From Desulfarculaceae bacterium (GTDB taxonomy: Bacteria; Desulfobacterota; Desulfarculia; Desulfarculales; Desulfarculaceae): DNA of 64,000 nucleotides. The notes beneath the pieces are model-generated. The model was not told the origin of the DNA. It made no database searches and saw only the letters and a list, made by a program, of their open reading frames with translations. The number at the start of each line of letters is the position of its first letter. Position 1 is the stretch's first letter. A program made the translations under genes and the position numbers. This document shows, in pieces, positions 8,055 to 16,666 of this stretch. The DNA is taken from NCBI GenBank assembly GCA_021737145.1, contig JAIPEN010000005.1, forward strand, positions 242,896 through 306,895, read 5' to 3'.

Positions 8055-8433
8055 CTATAAAAGCAGCGACATTCGCTGGATGCGTTGGCTCAGTGGCGTG
8101 AGGGGGGTTATCCTCCCATCCGCCAGCTCCACCCGCCAGGGGACCTCCACCGGCTTTAGGCCGATTTCCTGATACGCGTAGACGACCCGGTAAACTCCCT
8201 GGTCCAGCTTTTCGGCCCGCCAGCCCAGCACGCCTATGCCCCGGTTGGACTGGGGCTTCCACTGGCGCATGTTCAACTCCATCAGGCTGCCTATGGTCTG
8301 CGGGCCGCCCCGTTGGCCGCCGTAAAGCTCCACCAATCGGCAGGCCCTCGCGCCCCCGGCGTCCTGACCGCGGGCCGGGCCGGCCCACGCCGCCGTGGCG
8401 GTAATGCCCAGCAACAGGCAATAGCAGAGCAGG

Positions 8434-8462
<29 letters not shown>
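8055..8462 (-). CDS. small exported protein of unknown function
   Basis: A 135-residue product, with the start ATG inside the last 29 bases of livF. A short basic N-terminus and the hydrophobic run IWAYSLLCYCLLLGITATAAWAG give a signal peptide with an AWA-G cleavage site. The mature part has no family I recognise: two Cys are not placed in a heme or metal motif, and there is a strand-rich segment GVYRVVYAYQEIGLKPVEVPWRVELADGRITPL. It sits between livF and the binding-protein gene in the same orientation, so it is probably an operon member and periplasmic. The overlap supports coupling, but homologues are needed to confirm that it is translated. Confidence 0.6.
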
Positions 8463-9130
<668 letters not shown>

Positions 9131-9138
<8 letters not shown>

Positions 9139-9898
9139 TGGCCTGCCTCCCCAGATACACCTCGATCACCTTCGGGTTGGCCCGAATCTCCTCGGGCTCG
9201 CCCTCGGCGATGAGCTCTCCGTAGTCCAGGACGAAGACCCGCTCGGAAATGTTCATCACCAGGCGCATGTTGTGTTCCACCAAGCCCACGGTGATGCCGG
9301 TTTCCTGAATCTTGCGGATGGTCCCCAGCATGCGCATGGACTCCATGGGGTTCATGCCCGCGGCGGGCTCGTCCAGCAGCAGGAGCTTGGGCTCCACGGC
9401 CAGGGCGATGGCCACGTTGAGCAGCTTTTGCTCGCCGTAGGGAAGGTTCTGGGTGACCAGGTCCTTCTTGTCGGCCATGCCCATGAACTCCAGAATCTCC
9501 AGGGCGTGCTCCTGCTTCTTCTGCTTTTGATCCCGCGCGGTCCGGTTGGCCAGCAGCGACTGCCACAGTGAGGTGTGGTCATGCAGATGGTGGCCCACCA
9601 TCACCGCCTCCAGCACGGTGAGGTCGCGGAATATCTTGGTCTGCTGAAAGGTGCGCACCACGCCCAATTTGGCGATTTCCGAGGTGGCCATATGGCTCAT
9701 CTCGGTGCCTTGGAAGAGCACCGAACCCGAATCGGCCCGGGTCACCCCGGTGATGAGGTCGAACAGCGTGGTCTTGCCGGCTCCGTTGGGACCGATGATG
9801 CTGACGATCTCGTTCTCCCGGATGCTCAGGCTTATGTCGCTGTTGGCGTCGACCCCGCCGTAGGACTTCGATAGATTGCTGATCTTTAGAAAATCCAT
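9131..9898 (-). CDS. livG: Liv-type ABC transporter ATPase
   Basis: A 255-residue ATPase of the LivG class. Walker A is GPNGAGKTTLFDLITG, the region before the signature reads DLVTQNLPYGEQKLLNVAIALA (LivG proteins often have LPYGEQ in place of LSGG), and Walker B is LLLLDEPAAGMNP. The C-terminal VFVLDYGELIAEGEPEEIRANPKVIEVYLG is the usual LivG ending. It pairs with LivF. It is 15 bases after the livM stop, in the same minus-strand operon. Confidence 0.93.
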
Positions 9899-9913
9899 GC
9901 TTCTTTCCGCCGC

Positions 9914-10870
9914 CTAATTTTCCAGCGATGCGCCGCGCTGCTTGGTTTGTTCCACCAAGCCCACGATGCCCTTGGGAAGGAAGATAACCACCAGCATGAG
10001 CATCAGGCCGTATATGACGAACTGCAGGTCCCCGGCGAAGCGCAGCACCTCGGGCAGGGCGGTGAGCAGGACCGCTCCGACAACCGGCCCCACGATGGTG
10101 CCCCTGCCGCCGACGATGACCATGGTCACCAGGTAGATGGATTCGCCCAGGGTGAAGGAATCCGGACTGATGAACATGGTGTAGTGGGCGTAGAGGCTTC
10201 CGGCCGCGCCCGCCAAGGCGGTGCTGACCACAAAGGCCAGCATGCGGCAGTTGCGCGGATGCACGCCCAGGGAGGCGGCCAACAGGGAGTCCTCCCGGGT
10301 GGCGATGAAGGCCTCGCCGAACTTGTAGCGCAGCAGGTTTCGCACCAGGATCAACACCACGATCATCACCGCGAAGGCCAGGTAATAGAAGGCGAGCTTG
10401 TCACCGAAGGAGATGGTCCAGCCGAAGATTTCCAGGGTTCCCGGCGAGGGGATGCCCGGCAGGCCCATGGGCCCCCGGGTCAGGTCCACCAGGTTGATGA
10501 TCAAAAGCACCACGATCCCCTGGAAGCCCAGGGTGGCGATGGCGAAGTAGTGCCCGCTCAGGCGCAGGGACGGGATGCCGATGATGAGGCCCATGAACCC
10601 GGCGGAAACCACCGACAGGGGGAAGGCGGCCACGAAGGGGAGGCCCAGCTTGACCATGAGCAGGGCCGAGGTGTAGGCCCCGATGCCGTAAAAGGCGCCA
10701 TGGGCCAGGGAAAGCTCCCCGATGTAGCCCACGATGATGCCCAGGCTCACCGCCAGGATGATGTTGATCACCGCCGCGATCATGATGTGCTGGTAAAAGG
10801 CCTCGTTGAACACCAGGGGCAGGGCCAGCGCGGCCAGGATGACAAGCCCTTTGGGCGCTAACTTAGGCAC
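9914..10870 (-). CDS. livM: Liv-type ABC transporter permease
   Basis: A 318-residue inner-membrane permease of the LivM family, with about eight to nine hydrophobic helices. Family signatures are GYIGELSLAHGAFYGIGAYTSALL near the N-terminus and EAFIATREDSLLAASLGVHPRNCRMLAFVVSTALAGAAGSLYAH, the cytoplasmic loop that contacts the ATPases. It overlaps the livH stop by eight bases. It forms the channel with LivH. Confidence 0.92.
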   Translation of the reverse strand: MPKLAPKGLVILAALALPLVFNEAFYQHIMIAAVINIILAVSLGIIVGYIGELSLAHGAFYGIGAYTSALLMVKLGLPFVAAFPLSVVSAGFMGLIIGIPSLRLSGHYFAIATLGFQGIVVLLIINLVDLTRGPMGLPGIPSPGTLEIFGWTISFGDKLAFYYLAFAVMIVVLILVRNLLRYKFGEAFIATREDSLLAASLGVHPRNCRMLAFVVSTALAGAAGSLYAHYTMFISPDSFTLGESIYLVTMVIVGGRGTIVGPVVGAVLLTALPEVLRFAGDLQFVIYGLMLMLVVIFLPKGIVGLVEQTKQRGASLEN

Positions 10871-11747
10871 GGGCGCCTCCCCCGCTTCCGAAGATGCCGG
10901 TCGGCTTGGTCAAAAGCACCAGGATCATGATGGAGAAGCCGATGATGTCCAAAAACTCGGCGGGCATCACCGCCCCGGCCAGGGTTTCCAACAGGCCCAG
11001 GCCCAGGCCCGCCACGATGGAACCGGTGATGCTGCCCATGCCTCCCACGATCACCACGATGAAGGCCTTGACGATGATGTGGATGCCCATGGCCGGCTCG
11101 GTGACGAACATGGCGCCCACCAGGGCCCCGGCGATGCCGGCCAGCATGGAGCCGATGAGGAAGGTGGAGGCGAAGACCCGGTCGGTGTTGACCCCCACGA
11201 TGCGCGCGGCCTCGTAGTTCTGGGCCGTGGCCCGCATCTGGTTGCCCAGGGAGGAGTACTTGACGAAGTAGGCCAGCAGGGCCACCAGCAGGAAAGCCAC
11301 CAGGACCACCAGCAGGCGTTGGGTGGTGAGGTAGACGTTGGCATAGTGGATGACCTGCTTCATGTAGGGAGAGGGGATGCGCCTTAGGTCCGGGCCGAAG
11401 ATGAAGTTGACGCCGTAGAGCAGGAAGGTGGAGAGCCCCACGGTGACCAGCACGTAGTTGATGGGGTGGGGGTTGCGCTTGCGCAGGGAGCGGATGATGA
11501 CCCGTTCGGTGATCAGGCCGAAGACGCCCACGATAACCGCCGTGGCCAGGATGGCCAGCGGATAAGGCAGGCCCAGGCTGCTGACGCACAAAAAGGCCAC
11601 GAACGCGCCGATCATGTAGAACTCGCCGTGGGCGAAGTTGACCACGTCGATGATGCCGAAGATGAGGGTCAGGCCCAGGGCCACCAGCACGTATATGCTG
11701 CCCAAGACAATGCCGTTGACCACCAGTTGGGGAATGAACTCAATCAT
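10863..11747 (-). CDS. livH: Liv-type ABC transporter permease
   Basis: A 294-residue inner-membrane permease of the LivH family: QLVVNGIVLGSIYVLVALGLTLIFGIIDVVNFAHGEFYMIGAF at the N-terminus is the family hallmark, and NYEAARIVGVNTDRVFASTFLIGSMLAGIAGALVGAMF is the coupling region. It overlaps both neighbours by eight bases, including the amidohydrolase gene upstream. The direct translational overlap of an amide hydrolase gene with a transporter gene is the main reason to link the two functions. Confidence 0.92.
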   Translation of the reverse strand: MIEFIPQLVVNGIVLGSIYVLVALGLTLIFGIIDVVNFAHGEFYMIGAFVAFLCVSSLGLPYPLAILATAVIVGVFGLITERVIIRSLRKRNPHPINYVLVTVGLSTFLLYGVNFIFGPDLRRIPSPYMKQVIHYANVYLTTQRLLVVLVAFLLVALLAYFVKYSSLGNQMRATAQNYEAARIVGVNTDRVFASTFLIGSMLAGIAGALVGAMFVTEPAMGIHIIVKAFIVVIVGGMGSITGSIVAGLGLGLLETLAGAVMPAEFLDIIGFSIMILVLLTKPTGIFGSGGGARA

Positions 11748-12564
11748 GTTGGGCCTTCCGCGCCGTGGCCCCGTAGAGCGACGGGCAGCGGTCTTCCCAG
11801 AGGTCTATCTCGTATTCGCCGGGCACCTTGACCAGGCGCTTGTTCCGCGATAGCGACAGGTCCATCTCGGCCAGGGCCACCCCCTCCTGGGCGTCCGGCA
11901 CGCTGGCGACGGTGTTGCCCTCCGGATCGATAATGGCCGAGCCTCCGACGAACTCGTAGCCCTCCTCCACGCCCACCCGGTTGGAGGAGACGATCCACAC
12001 CCGGTTTTCCGCCGCCCGGGCGGGCATCAGCAGGCTGGGGATCACCTTGGCCCCGGTGGGCCAGTTGCTCATGCCCACCAGGAGATCGGCTCCCTCAAGG
12101 GCCAGACAGCGGGCCAGCTCCGGGAAGCGCCATTCATAGCAGATGCACAGGCCAACCTTGCCCAGGGGGGTGTCGAACAGGCCCAGGCGGTCGCCGGGGG
12201 TCACGAAGCGGTCCAGGCCCAGAAAAGGCAGATGGGACTTGCGGTACAGGTGCATCTCGCCTTGGCTGGTGATGAACACCGCCGAATTCAAGAGCACGCC
12301 GTCCTTCTTCTCCAACAGGCCCAGGGCCAGGTTGCGCCGCTGCTCCTTGGCCAAGGCGATAAGCTGGTCCACAAAGGGGCCGGGTATGGTGTCCGCGTGG
12401 GGCAGCGCTTCCTGGAGGGAGTTGAAGGCGCCGCCGGAGTTGGCCAACTCGGGAAACACCACCAGGTCCGCCTGGGTTTGGCCGGCCATCTCGAGAATTC
12501 TGGCCTTGTTATCTTCCGTACGGGCCAGGGCCACGTCCATTTGCACGGTGGCGGCTTTCACCAC
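11740..12564 (-). CDS. nitrilase-superfamily carbon-nitrogen hydrolase
   Basis: A 274-residue cytoplasmic amidohydrolase. The Glu-Lys-Cys catalytic triad is readable: E39 in DLVVFPELANSGG, K109 in MHLYRKSHLPFLG, and C142 in GLCICYEWRFPELARC. The length and the RFPE motif fit the omega-amidase / N-carbamoyl-type / aliphatic amidase branch; substrate cannot be read from sequence. It overlaps the amidase gene upstream by seven bases and livH downstream by eight, so it is made together with an importer. The likely job is hydrolysis of an imported amide or carbamoyl compound to acid and ammonia (inference). Confidence 0.88.
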   Translation of the reverse strand: MVKAATVQMDVALARTEDNKARILEMAGQTQADLVVFPELANSGGAFNSLQEALPHADTIPGPFVDQLIALAKEQRRNLALGLLEKKDGVLLNSAVFITSQGEMHLYRKSHLPFLGLDRFVTPGDRLGLFDTPLGKVGLCICYEWRFPELARCLALEGADLLVGMSNWPTGAKVIPSLLMPARAAENRVWIVSSNRVGVEEGYEFVGGSAIIDPEGNTVASVPDAQEGVALAEMDLSLSRNKRLVKVPGEYEIDLWEDRCPSLYGATARKAQHD

Positions 12565-13433
12565 GACAACACCTCCTTGGGTAGTTCAAAGGCCACGGTC
12601 GCGTCGCCGTTGACCACTTGGCAGATACGGGCGTTGCCCGCGATGGATGCGAACATGTAGGCGTCCTTTTCGCTGACGCCCATGCGCTCCACCTGGGCTT
12701 TCACCGCCCGTTGCAGGGCGGCCATGACCGCCTGGTCCAGGGTGGGGGCCGAGGCCAGGAAAAGAGTCTTGTGGGGAGCCAGGATCACCGGCCCTTCCAG
12801 GGGGGTGTCCGGGGCCAGGCCGATGGTCAGGCTCACCTCGGCGTCGATCTCCACCCCCGAGCCGCTCACCTCGCCCTCGCCCATGGCCGCGTGCACGTCG
12901 CCCAGAGAGAGGTTGCCGCCAGGCACCAGCACCGGCAGCAGGAGCTGGTGGCCCTGGGTCAGGTCCACGCAGTCCAGGTTGCCGCCGTGCACCCCGGGGT
13001 AGCGGGTGAGGGTTTCGCTGGGCGTAGCCACCCCCACGATGCCCACCATGGGGCGCAGGGGCACGCGCAGGCCCGGAGCCAGCTCCACGTCATCGGCCAC
13101 CTGGAACTCGCGCACATACAGGGGGTCGTCCGGGTTCAGGCCCAGCAGGCCCAGGCCGGGCCGTATCCAGGCGTGGCCGGCCGGGGCCAGGTCGATGCGC
13201 TCGATGGTGACCATCAGGGTGTCGCCGGGCTTGGCCCCCTCCACCGCGATGGGGCCGGTGACCGGCAGCAGGCGGGAGCGGTCCACCGGGGTGTTCAGAC
13301 CGGGGCGTATCTGGCCGTTGGAGGCGTCGCGGGTCTCCACCTCGAGCCTTGCGCCGGGCTGGACAGTGAGCACCGGGGGCACCGATGGCGCGAAAACGTG
13401 ATGGATGTGCTCCTCGGTTCGGGAAAGTCGCAT
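12558..13433 (-). CDS. acetamidase/formamidase family protein
   Basis: A 291-residue protein of the FmdA/AmdA family. The typical segments are present: TGPIAVEGAKPGDTLMVTIERID, the PMVGIVGVA region, VHGGNLDCVDLTQGHQLLLPV and LGDVHAAMGEGEVSGSGVEI, which hold the family metal/active-site acidic and His residues. Family members hydrolyse short amides such as formamide and acetamide to the acid and ammonia. It is the first structural gene after the IclR regulator (five bases apart) and overlaps the nitrilase gene. Two different amide hydrolases in one operon with a transporter suggest a substrate with two amide-type bonds, or sequential steps. The substrate is unproven. Confidence 0.88.
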   Translation of the reverse strand: MRLSRTEEHIHHVFAPSVPPVLTVQPGARLEVETRDASNGQIRPGLNTPVDRSRLLPVTGPIAVEGAKPGDTLMVTIERIDLAPAGHAWIRPGLGLLGLNPDDPLYVREFQVADDVELAPGLRVPLRPMVGIVGVATPSETLTRYPGVHGGNLDCVDLTQGHQLLLPVLVPGGNLSLGDVHAAMGEGEVSGSGVEIDAEVSLTIGLAPDTPLEGPVILAPHKTLFLASAPTLDQAVMAALQRAVKAQVERMGVSEKDAYMFASIAGNARICQVVNGDATVAFELPKEVLSW

Positions 13434-13438
13434 CTATA

Positions 13439-14233
13439 TTAGACTCCGTGACCCAGGTGGGCCGATATTTCCGAAGCGGTTTTGTTGAGCAGGTTGCCCA
13501 GCTCTACGATCTTTGCAGGGGTCATGTTCACGTGCAGGGTGCCGATGGCCATGGCGGCGGCCGGGAAGCCGTTGGCATCCAATACGCAGGCGCCCACGGC
13601 CGAGACCCCGGTGTCGACCTCCTGGTTGCTGTAGGAGTAGCCTTTGTCCAGGATGTTGCGCCGGTCTTGGCGGACCTCCTCCACGGACATGATGGTGTGC
13701 GGGCTCACCTCCACAGGGGTGAACTCGGCCAAATAGCTCTCGAACCGCCCCTCGGGCAGATGGGCCAGGATGGCCTTGGCCGCCGCGCCCACGTGCAGGG
13801 GGAGCCGGCGCCCCACGTCGCAGAAGAAGCTGATGCGCGAGCCGCCGGACAGGCGATCCACGAAAACCACCTCTTTTTGATTTTGGTCCATCACCGCCAC
13901 GGTGATGTCTTCGCCCACCTCCAGGGCCAGGCCCTGCAAAACGTCGTGGGCGATGGTGTGCACCGTTTGGCCGCTTTGGAACTTGCGGGCCAGGGCCAGC
14001 ACCGAATAGTGGAGGCGGAATTTTTTGGTTTTGGGGTCTTGGGACAGAAAGCCGCTGGCCACCAGGGTGTGCACCGCGCGGTAGGCCTTCATCTTGGGAA
14101 TGCCCACGTGCTGGGCTATCTCCGCGAGGCTGGCTTCGTGGGGCAGGCTGGAGAATGCCTCCAGCACCGTCAAAACGGTCTGGGCTGACTTGAGGACTCC
14201 CGGGGCAGCCGCGCTGTCGTCAGGCTGTATCAT
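13439..14233 (-). CDS. IclR-family transcriptional regulator
   Basis: A 264-residue regulator. The N-terminal winged helix reads SAQTVLTVLEAFSSLPHEASLAEIAQHVGIPKMKAYRAVHTLVASGFLSQD, and the C-terminal effector domain has the family pattern (GRRLPLHVGAAAKAILAHLPEG, DKGYSYSNQEVDTGVSAVGACVLDANGFPAAAMAI). It is the first gene of the amide/liv operon and so probably autoregulates it in response to the substrate or product. The ATG at 14233 is preceded by a short AT-rich leader without a clear ribosome-binding site. Confidence 0.93.
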   Translation of the reverse strand: MIQPDDSAAAPGVLKSAQTVLTVLEAFSSLPHEASLAEIAQHVGIPKMKAYRAVHTLVASGFLSQDPKTKKFRLHYSVLALARKFQSGQTVHTIAHDVLQGLALEVGEDITVAVMDQNQKEVVFVDRLSGGSRISFFCDVGRRLPLHVGAAAKAILAHLPEGRFESYLAEFTPVEVSPHTIMSVEEVRQDRRNILDKGYSYSNQEVDTGVSAVGACVLDANGFPAAAMAIGTLHVNMTPAKIVELGNLLNKTASEISAHLGHGV

Positions 14234-14293
14234 AATATGTTACACCATAACTGCATATGATATTACTTTAGCGATTTTGAAAAACCCTGTCAA
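14229..14293 (-). promoter_or_regulatory. promoter and candidate IclR operator of amide operon
   Basis: On the minus strand TTGACA (14288-14293) is followed after exactly 17 bases by TAAAGT (14265-14270), a good sigma-70 type promoter, which places the start of transcription about 25 bases before the IclR ATG. Between -10 and ATG lies the dyad-like AT-rich stretch ATCATAATATG ... CATATGAT (14229-14259), a plausible autoregulatory operator. Operator identity is inference. Confidence 0.6.
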
Positions 14294-14868
14294 GGGAAAA
14301 GGCGGGGCACTTTTGAGCTATCTAACTTAACTTATTTACTTTTTTGTAGGGCGCTCGCTGGCTTGTGACCATGTGGGCATTTGTTCGCATGTGTCGCTAT
14401 TTAAAGGACAATGCGGAAAGACCTGCCCGGTTGCCGGCTGGGGCCGGATGTCTAACATCCGCTTTGGTAGGTTTCGGCTAAAAAATTTCCGACTAAGCCC
14501 GAGACGGCCTTCTCATTCAGCCCCGAGGCGGCATGGGCCGCACTTGAGCGGCTCCCCGCTGCGGGCGGCGCCCTGCCGCCCCCGCACCAGGGCCCGCCCT
14601 TACTGTCCAATTGTAACTATGATATCGATTTAATTGACCATATAAGTATGCAGCCATCGCAACAACCTATTTGACTGCCCATCTATTTACGATAAGTAAT
14701 TTAAGGTAGTTGGCTTTGGGAACTCGGGGCAGCCCCCGCGTTCACGGTTGCCCCGGGACAGGGGCGCGTCCGGCCGCGCAAGCACCACCCGGCGGCCGGC
14801 GATAACAACAAAACAAATCAGGCCCCAGCGGATTGCCGCTGGGCGTCGATCAAGGGACTGGGCGCTCC
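14294..14868. other. intergenic region without a supported gene
   Basis: About 575 bases between divergent operons. It contains an AT-rich part (14600-14710), a GC-rich 7-bp hairpin GGGCGGC-GCCCT-GCCGCCC (14563-14581) and a possible TTGACT -35 element at 14671 for the rightward gene. The short ORFs in the track here show no family features and unusual composition; none is called. Confidence 0.5.
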
Positions 14869-16032
14869 ATGGACGCATCCAAGGAAATCAATCACCTGCT
14901 GGACGGCTTCGCCTCCCTGCCCGAACAAAGCCTGGCGCGCCTGGACGAGGCCAAGGAGGCGGGCGTCAAGGTGGTGGGGGTCTACTGCATCTTCGCCCCC
15001 CTGGAGATAATCCGCGCCGCCGGGGCCCTGCCCGTGGGCCTGTGCGGCAAGCGCCAGGAGCCCATCGCCGCCGCCGAGGCCGAACTGCCCTCCAACTTGT
15101 GCCCCCTGGTCAAGTCCTCCTATGGATACGCCCTTACCGGCACCTGTCCCTTTTTCATGGCCTCGGACGTGGTGCTGGGCGAGACCACCTGCGATGGCAA
15201 GAAAAAGATGTACGAGGCCATGGAGCGCATCAAGCCGGTGCACCTGATGCACCTGCCCCACACCGCCGGGCTGCCCCACGCCCTGGACTACTGGCGGGCG
15301 GAGATAGAGCGGCTCAAGGCCTTTTTGCAGGAGCTGACCGGCCAGGAGATCACCCCCGAGGCCTTGCGCCATGAGATAGACCTGCAAAACCGGGTGCGGC
15401 GGCTCGTGGTGGAGCTGCACCGGGTGAACGCCGCCTCCCCGCGCCCGGCCATCTCCGGCGGCCGCATGCTGCCCATCCTGGAGGCCAAGAACTCCTGGCC
15501 CGACCTGGAGGACTTCGCCCAACGCCTGGAGGCCCTGATCGCCGCTGTGGAGGCCTACAACGCCGCCGGCCTGGGCGCCGGCCCCCGCCCGCCCCGGGTG
15601 CTGTTGACCGGCACGCCCATCGGCAAGGGCTCTGACAAGGTGCTGCGCCTGATCGAGGAGGCCGGCGGGCTGGTGATCGCCATGGAAAACTGCACCGGCC
15701 TCAAGGGCGCCTGGACCCAGGTGGACCAGGATGCCGGCGATCCCCTGGATGCCCTGGCCCGGCGCCATCTGGCCTTGCCCTGCTCCTGCATGACCCCCAA
15801 CCAGGGGCGCTACGACCTCTTGGAGGAGCTTATCCCCCTATACCAAGTGGACGGCGTGGTGGATCTCAGCTGGCACGCCTGCCACACCTACATCATCGAG
15901 GCCACCCCCCTGGGCCGTCACCTGGAGGACAAGCTGTCCCTGCCGGTGATGCGCCTGACCACCGATTACAGTGAAAGCGACGTGGAGACCCTGCGCACCC
16001 GCGTGGAGGCTTTCTTGGAGATGCTTTCGTAA
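14869..16032 (+). CDS. double-cubane-cluster reductase (2-hydroxyacyl-CoA dehydratase D family)
   Basis: A 387-residue protein of the HgdB/BcrB fold. Conserved Cys residues lie at C40 (VGVYCIFAPLE), C59 (GLCGKRQEP), C78 (NLCPLVKSSYG), C93 (GTCPFFMASD) and C108 (ETTCDGKKKMYE). The KSSYG and CDGKKKMYE signatures are those of stand-alone double-cubane [8Fe-9S] cluster proteins rather than of two-subunit dehydratases. Such proteins carry out low-potential reductions when fed by an ATP-hydrolysing activator of the HgdC/BcrA ASKHA type. No such activator gene is adjacent: what follows is a relic. The ATG at 14869 is chosen over the track TTG at 14833 because AAGGGA lies before it and homology starts there. 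Confidence 0.85.
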   Translation: MDASKEINHLLDGFASLPEQSLARLDEAKEAGVKVVGVYCIFAPLEIIRAAGALPVGLCGKRQEPIAAAEAELPSNLCPLVKSSYGYALTGTCPFFMASDVVLGETTCDGKKKMYEAMERIKPVHLMHLPHTAGLPHALDYWRAEIERLKAFLQELTGQEITPEALRHEIDLQNRVRRLVVELHRVNAASPRPAISGGRMLPILEAKNSWPDLEDFAQRLEALIAAVEAYNAAGLGAGPRPPRVLLTGTPIGKGSDKVLRLIEEAGGLVIAMENCTGLKGAWTQVDQDAGDPLDALARRHLALPCSCMTPNQGRYDLLEELIPLYQVDGVVDLSWHACHTYIIEATPLGRHLEDKLSLPVMRLTTDYSESDVETLRTRVEAFLEMLS

Positions 16033-16038
16033 ACCCGC

Positions 16039-16422
16039 TTGCCGCCTGGTTACACGGCGCAAACGCAGACGAAGAAAATCACCCGCCGCGATTTCATGAA
16101 GACCACCGGGACCGCCACCCTAGCCGCCGCCGCGGGCCTGGAAAAGGCGGGCCAAGGCGGCATCCGCCTCAACGGCGGCCAGGTGGAGGGCCCGGCGGCC
16201 GAGCGCTGCGTGGTTTTCCAACGCTACCCCCTGTTCCCCTGGCGCACCGTGCTGGCCAACGTGGCCTTCGGCCTGGAGATGCAGGGCGTGCCCAAGGCCT
16301 CGCGCGATAAAGCGGCCATGCGCTACCTGACCCTGGTGGGCCTGGCCGACCAGGCGGGGGCCCACCCCACCGAGCTCTCGGGCGGCATGCAGATGGCCAT
16401 GCTCCGGCGTACGCCGGACTAA
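16039..16422 (+). pseudogene. chimeric relic: Tat leader joined to SsuB/TauB-type ATPase core
   Basis: One open frame joins two unrelated pieces. The first, KKITRRDFMKTTGTATLAAAAGL, is a twin-arginine leader typical of an exported binding protein. It continues without a stop into the interior of a nitrate/sulfonate-type ABC ATPase: AERCVVFQRYPLFPWRTVLANVAFGLEMQGV (Q-loop region) through HPTELSGGMQMAML (signature), then stops. Walker A is missing before the join and Walker B after it. The simplest reading is a deletion that fused a binding-protein gene to its ATPase gene and removed the permease, leaving a non-functional scar of a taurine/sulfonate/nitrate-type importer. Confidence 0.8.
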
Positions 16423-16666
16423 CCCGATCATACCTTGCCGCATGGCTTGGCCCACCCAGCCGATCACCCAGCCATGGCCATGCCAACATCGGCTGGCCAT
16501 GACGCCCCGTTTGCTGGTTTGACTTAACACTTCCCGATAATCCACTATTTAACTAGACAAAGGCTCTCCACCTTGCTTGCCCCTTCCCTGCATGCCTAGT
16601 CTGCCCCGGCGCTGGCTGTTGACAGCCGGCGCGATTCCTTGCGCCCCTGCCAGAAAAGGAGCCCCC

